Both the position numbers and the translations under genes were made by a program. Below the pieces are notes generated by a model, which had not been told where the DNA came from, made no database searches, and worked only from the letters and a program-made list of their open reading frames with translations. From Metabacillus litoralis (GTDB lineage: Bacteria; Bacillota; Bacilli; Bacillales; Bacillaceae), in contig NZ_VOQF01000001.1 in NCBI RefSeq assembly GCF_007994985.1, positions 186,001-250,000 of the forward strand: a stretch of DNA of 64,000 bases, read 5' to 3'. Of the stretch, positions 62,440 to 64,000 are shown piece after piece. Numbering within the stretch: the first letter of the stretch is position 1; every line of letters begins with the position of its first letter.

Positions 62440-63240
62440 TTAGCCGGATTGTGAAACTACTTCTTCTATGACAATAGCTAAACCTTCCTCATCATTGCTC
62501 TTGGTAACAAAAGAGGCGACTTGTTTCAACTCAGGAATGGCATTTCCCATCGCTACAGAAAAGCCACTTTCTTTAAATAAATTAAAATCATTCCAGTCAT
62601 CACCAAAAGACATTACATGATCCATTTCTATTCCTTTTTGCATACATAAATCCATTACTGCATTTTCTTTTGAGACATTTTTGTCCATGATTTGAATTAA
62701 GCTTCCAGAATCTGTTTGTATGATATTTACCTTTTCGCCGAATTGATCGATTATGGACTTATACTCATTACAATGAGAAATTAATATTTTCGAAGTGTTT
62801 ACTTTCTTAAATTCTTCTAAAGGTAATATAATTGGATTAGCGAGCACTCTCAGGGTTTGGATGTAATTCAATGCTTTGTAACTGTACCAATTATCTTCTG
62901 CCTCTATAGATATATTTGTCTCTGGTTGTGTACTAAGAAGGTAATCTACTATTTCACTCATAATAGTTTGTTGAATAGGGAAATGTTTTCGTGTTCCGCT
63001 AAGATTATCAACAATAAAAGCTCCGTTATAATAAATAATAGATGATATCTCTTGAAGTTCTTTTGTCAAAAAGATATCAATTGATCTAGGAGGTCTTGCA
63101 GTAGCGAAGATAATCCTGATTCCCTTTTCATAAGCTGACAAGATAGCATCCTTACTTCTTTCAGATACCTCTTTTTTATTATTCAATAAAGTTCCGTCGA
63201 GGTCCATGACTATAGCTTTTACTTGATTTATAATTTCCAT
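62440..63240 (-). CDS. Cof-type HAD-IIB phosphatase
   Basis: 266 residues. VMDLDGTLLNNKKEVSERS is motif I, FATARPPRSI motif II, then a C2 cap, and MSFGDDWNDFNLFKESGFSVAMGNAIPELKQVA motif IV with the typical GNA tail. Members hydrolyse sugar phosphates, FMN or pyridoxal phosphate. AGGGGG before the ATG. Substrate unknown. Confidence 0.92.
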   Translation of the reverse strand: MEIINQVKAIVMDLDGTLLNNKKEVSERSKDAILSAYEKGIRIIFATARPPRSIDIFLTKELQEISSIIYYNGAFIVDNLSGTRKHFPIQQTIMSEIVDYLLSTQPETNISIEAEDNWYSYKALNYIQTLRVLANPIILPLEEFKKVNTSKILISHCNEYKSIIDQFGEKVNIIQTDSGSLIQIMDKNVSKENAVMDLCMQKGIEMDHVMSFGDDWNDFNLFKESGFSVAMGNAIPELKQVASFVTKSNDEEGLAIVIEEVVSQSG

Positions 63241-63396
63241 TTTTACCCCCTAACTAGTAAGATTAAAAATTAAATAACCTTATTAAGGTCATATTAGTTG
63301 AAAATTAAATTAAGCCTCTTTTTTGTTACAGGAAGACGCTCAATTGTTTCACGTTTCACATCAAATATATCGAATTCAATTATAGAACGATAAACT

Positions 63397-63969
63397 TTAA
63401 AAATCGCTATTTCCCAAGTCAATAGCGTACTCTTTTGGGATATACTGTATCAATTTTGTTGTACTATTAATTCTTTCATCCTTTGTAATTACCGTAAATC
63501 CCACTTCATCGATTTCTATTATGGTTTTTACATTCATCCAGTCAAAATTAGGTAATCTGCCTGAATCACTCAATGAAAAAACGGCCAATAAATGTTCAAA
63601 TTGAAGATTGTCACCTTGCAGCAATATAGAACCTAAACCTATACAAGCAAACCACTCACAATATTCTGATACTAGTTTTACTTGAGATCTATTCATTATT
63701 TTTACTACTATCCAATTTTTGTTTTCATTGCTAGTTAGATAATCAATTTGAAGATGTTTGATCTTATTCATTTCCTCATCATCTAACATCAAAGTATGTA
63801 AAACAAAGAATATTGGATAACTAAAACTATTTGCTATGAATTTATATGTAAAATCATCTTCATCTCTTAGCATTAATCCAATATCCATCATTGTAAAATT
63901 TGCATTTTTTAGAATTACCGGAACTGAATTCACTATACTTATATGACTGTATTGAATAAAGACAGACAT
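63397..63969 (-). CDS. hypothetical protein
   Basis: 190 residues from the ATG at 63969, behind AGGAAG. No family recognised. Mixed alpha/beta composition, with ILKNANFTMMDIGLMLRDEDDF near the start and VKTIIEIDEVGFTVITKDERI near the end; no signal peptide or membrane helix. It lies at the right edge, apparently complete. Confidence 0.6.
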   Translation of the reverse strand: MSVFIQYSHISIVNSVPVILKNANFTMMDIGLMLRDEDDFTYKFIANSFSYPIFFVLHTLMLDDEEMNKIKHLQIDYLTSNENKNWIVVKIMNRSQVKLVSEYCEWFACIGLGSILLQGDNLQFEHLLAVFSLSDSGRLPNFDWMNVKTIIEIDEVGFTVITKDERINSTTKLIQYIPKEYAIDLGNSDF

Positions 63970-64000
63970 TATCATCACTTCCTGCTATTCTTTTAAATTC

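Overview
The window is low-GC Firmicute DNA with strong AGGAGG-type ribosome binding sites, frequent TTG/GTG starts and many hairpin-plus-T-run terminators. A spore-coat protein of the CotY/CotZ family, several YheC/YheD-type spore-coat-associated ATP-grasp proteins, Zur boxes of the Bacillus type, two T-box leaders and a MarR gene next to a TyrZ-type tyrosyl-tRNA synthetase (as in Bacillus subtilis ywaE-tyrZ) point to an endospore-forming Bacillaceae chromosome. No phage, plasmid or intact insertion sequence was seen.

Layout. 1-3.5 kb: surface-glycan genes (two paralogous GT2 glycosyltransferases, a GT8 enzyme, a polysaccharide pyruvyl transferase-like protein). 3.6-11.9 kb: a spore-surface block with four YheC/YheD-type ATP-grasp proteins, one of them a tandem degenerate-plus-intact protein, a stand-alone amino-acid-ligase-like ATP-grasp enzyme and CotY/CotZ. 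Copies of a dispersed GC-rich palindromic repeat flank the three-gene part. 12-16 kb: threonine dehydratase, then zinc-independent ribosomal proteins S14 and L31, each behind its own Zur box. 16-20.3 kb: HXXEE membrane protein, GNAT enzyme, and a MATE pump beside a MerR-type regulator gene broken by an amber codon. 20.4-27 kb: small proteins, a tRNA-like structured RNA with a long insertion (21077-21271), an NmrA-type reductase, a YozG/DUF2975 pair, and a kinase-like phosphotransferase. 27.7-31.6 kb: a secreted rhamnogalacturonan lyase, a gene-poor stretch, and a YgjV-GNAT fusion. 31.7-38.8 kb: nickel/cobalt-type transporter, small membrane proteins, a 33-residue peptide gene with its own terminator, a histidine phosphatase, and a TetR-MFS pair. 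39-41 kb: tyrZ with Tyr T-box and its MarR neighbour. 43.5-50.5 kb: XRE-cupin regulator divergent from a LysE exporter, then a two-component system, a Bce-like ABC transporter and a metallophosphoesterase. 50.8-64 kb: a MazEF-type pair, many small lipoproteins, membrane proteins and acetyltransferases, an AlkD-like protein, a T-box-controlled MFS transporter, and two HAD phosphatases.

How the genes work together: the first 12 kb probably serve spore or cell-surface maturation, with glycosyl and pyruvyl transfer plus carboxylate-amine ligation. Other recognisable modules are zinc-limitation translation (S14/L31), Tyr-limitation response (tyrZ), and antibiotic or peptide sensing (two-component plus ABC). 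The rest is typical accessory Bacillus content. The most unusual items are the tRNA-like RNA at 21.1 kb, the ATP-grasp/coat cluster, the T-box-controlled MFS pump, the 33-residue peptide gene, and 21-bp tandem repeats at two loci. All family names rest on motif recognition by eye; no database search was run.
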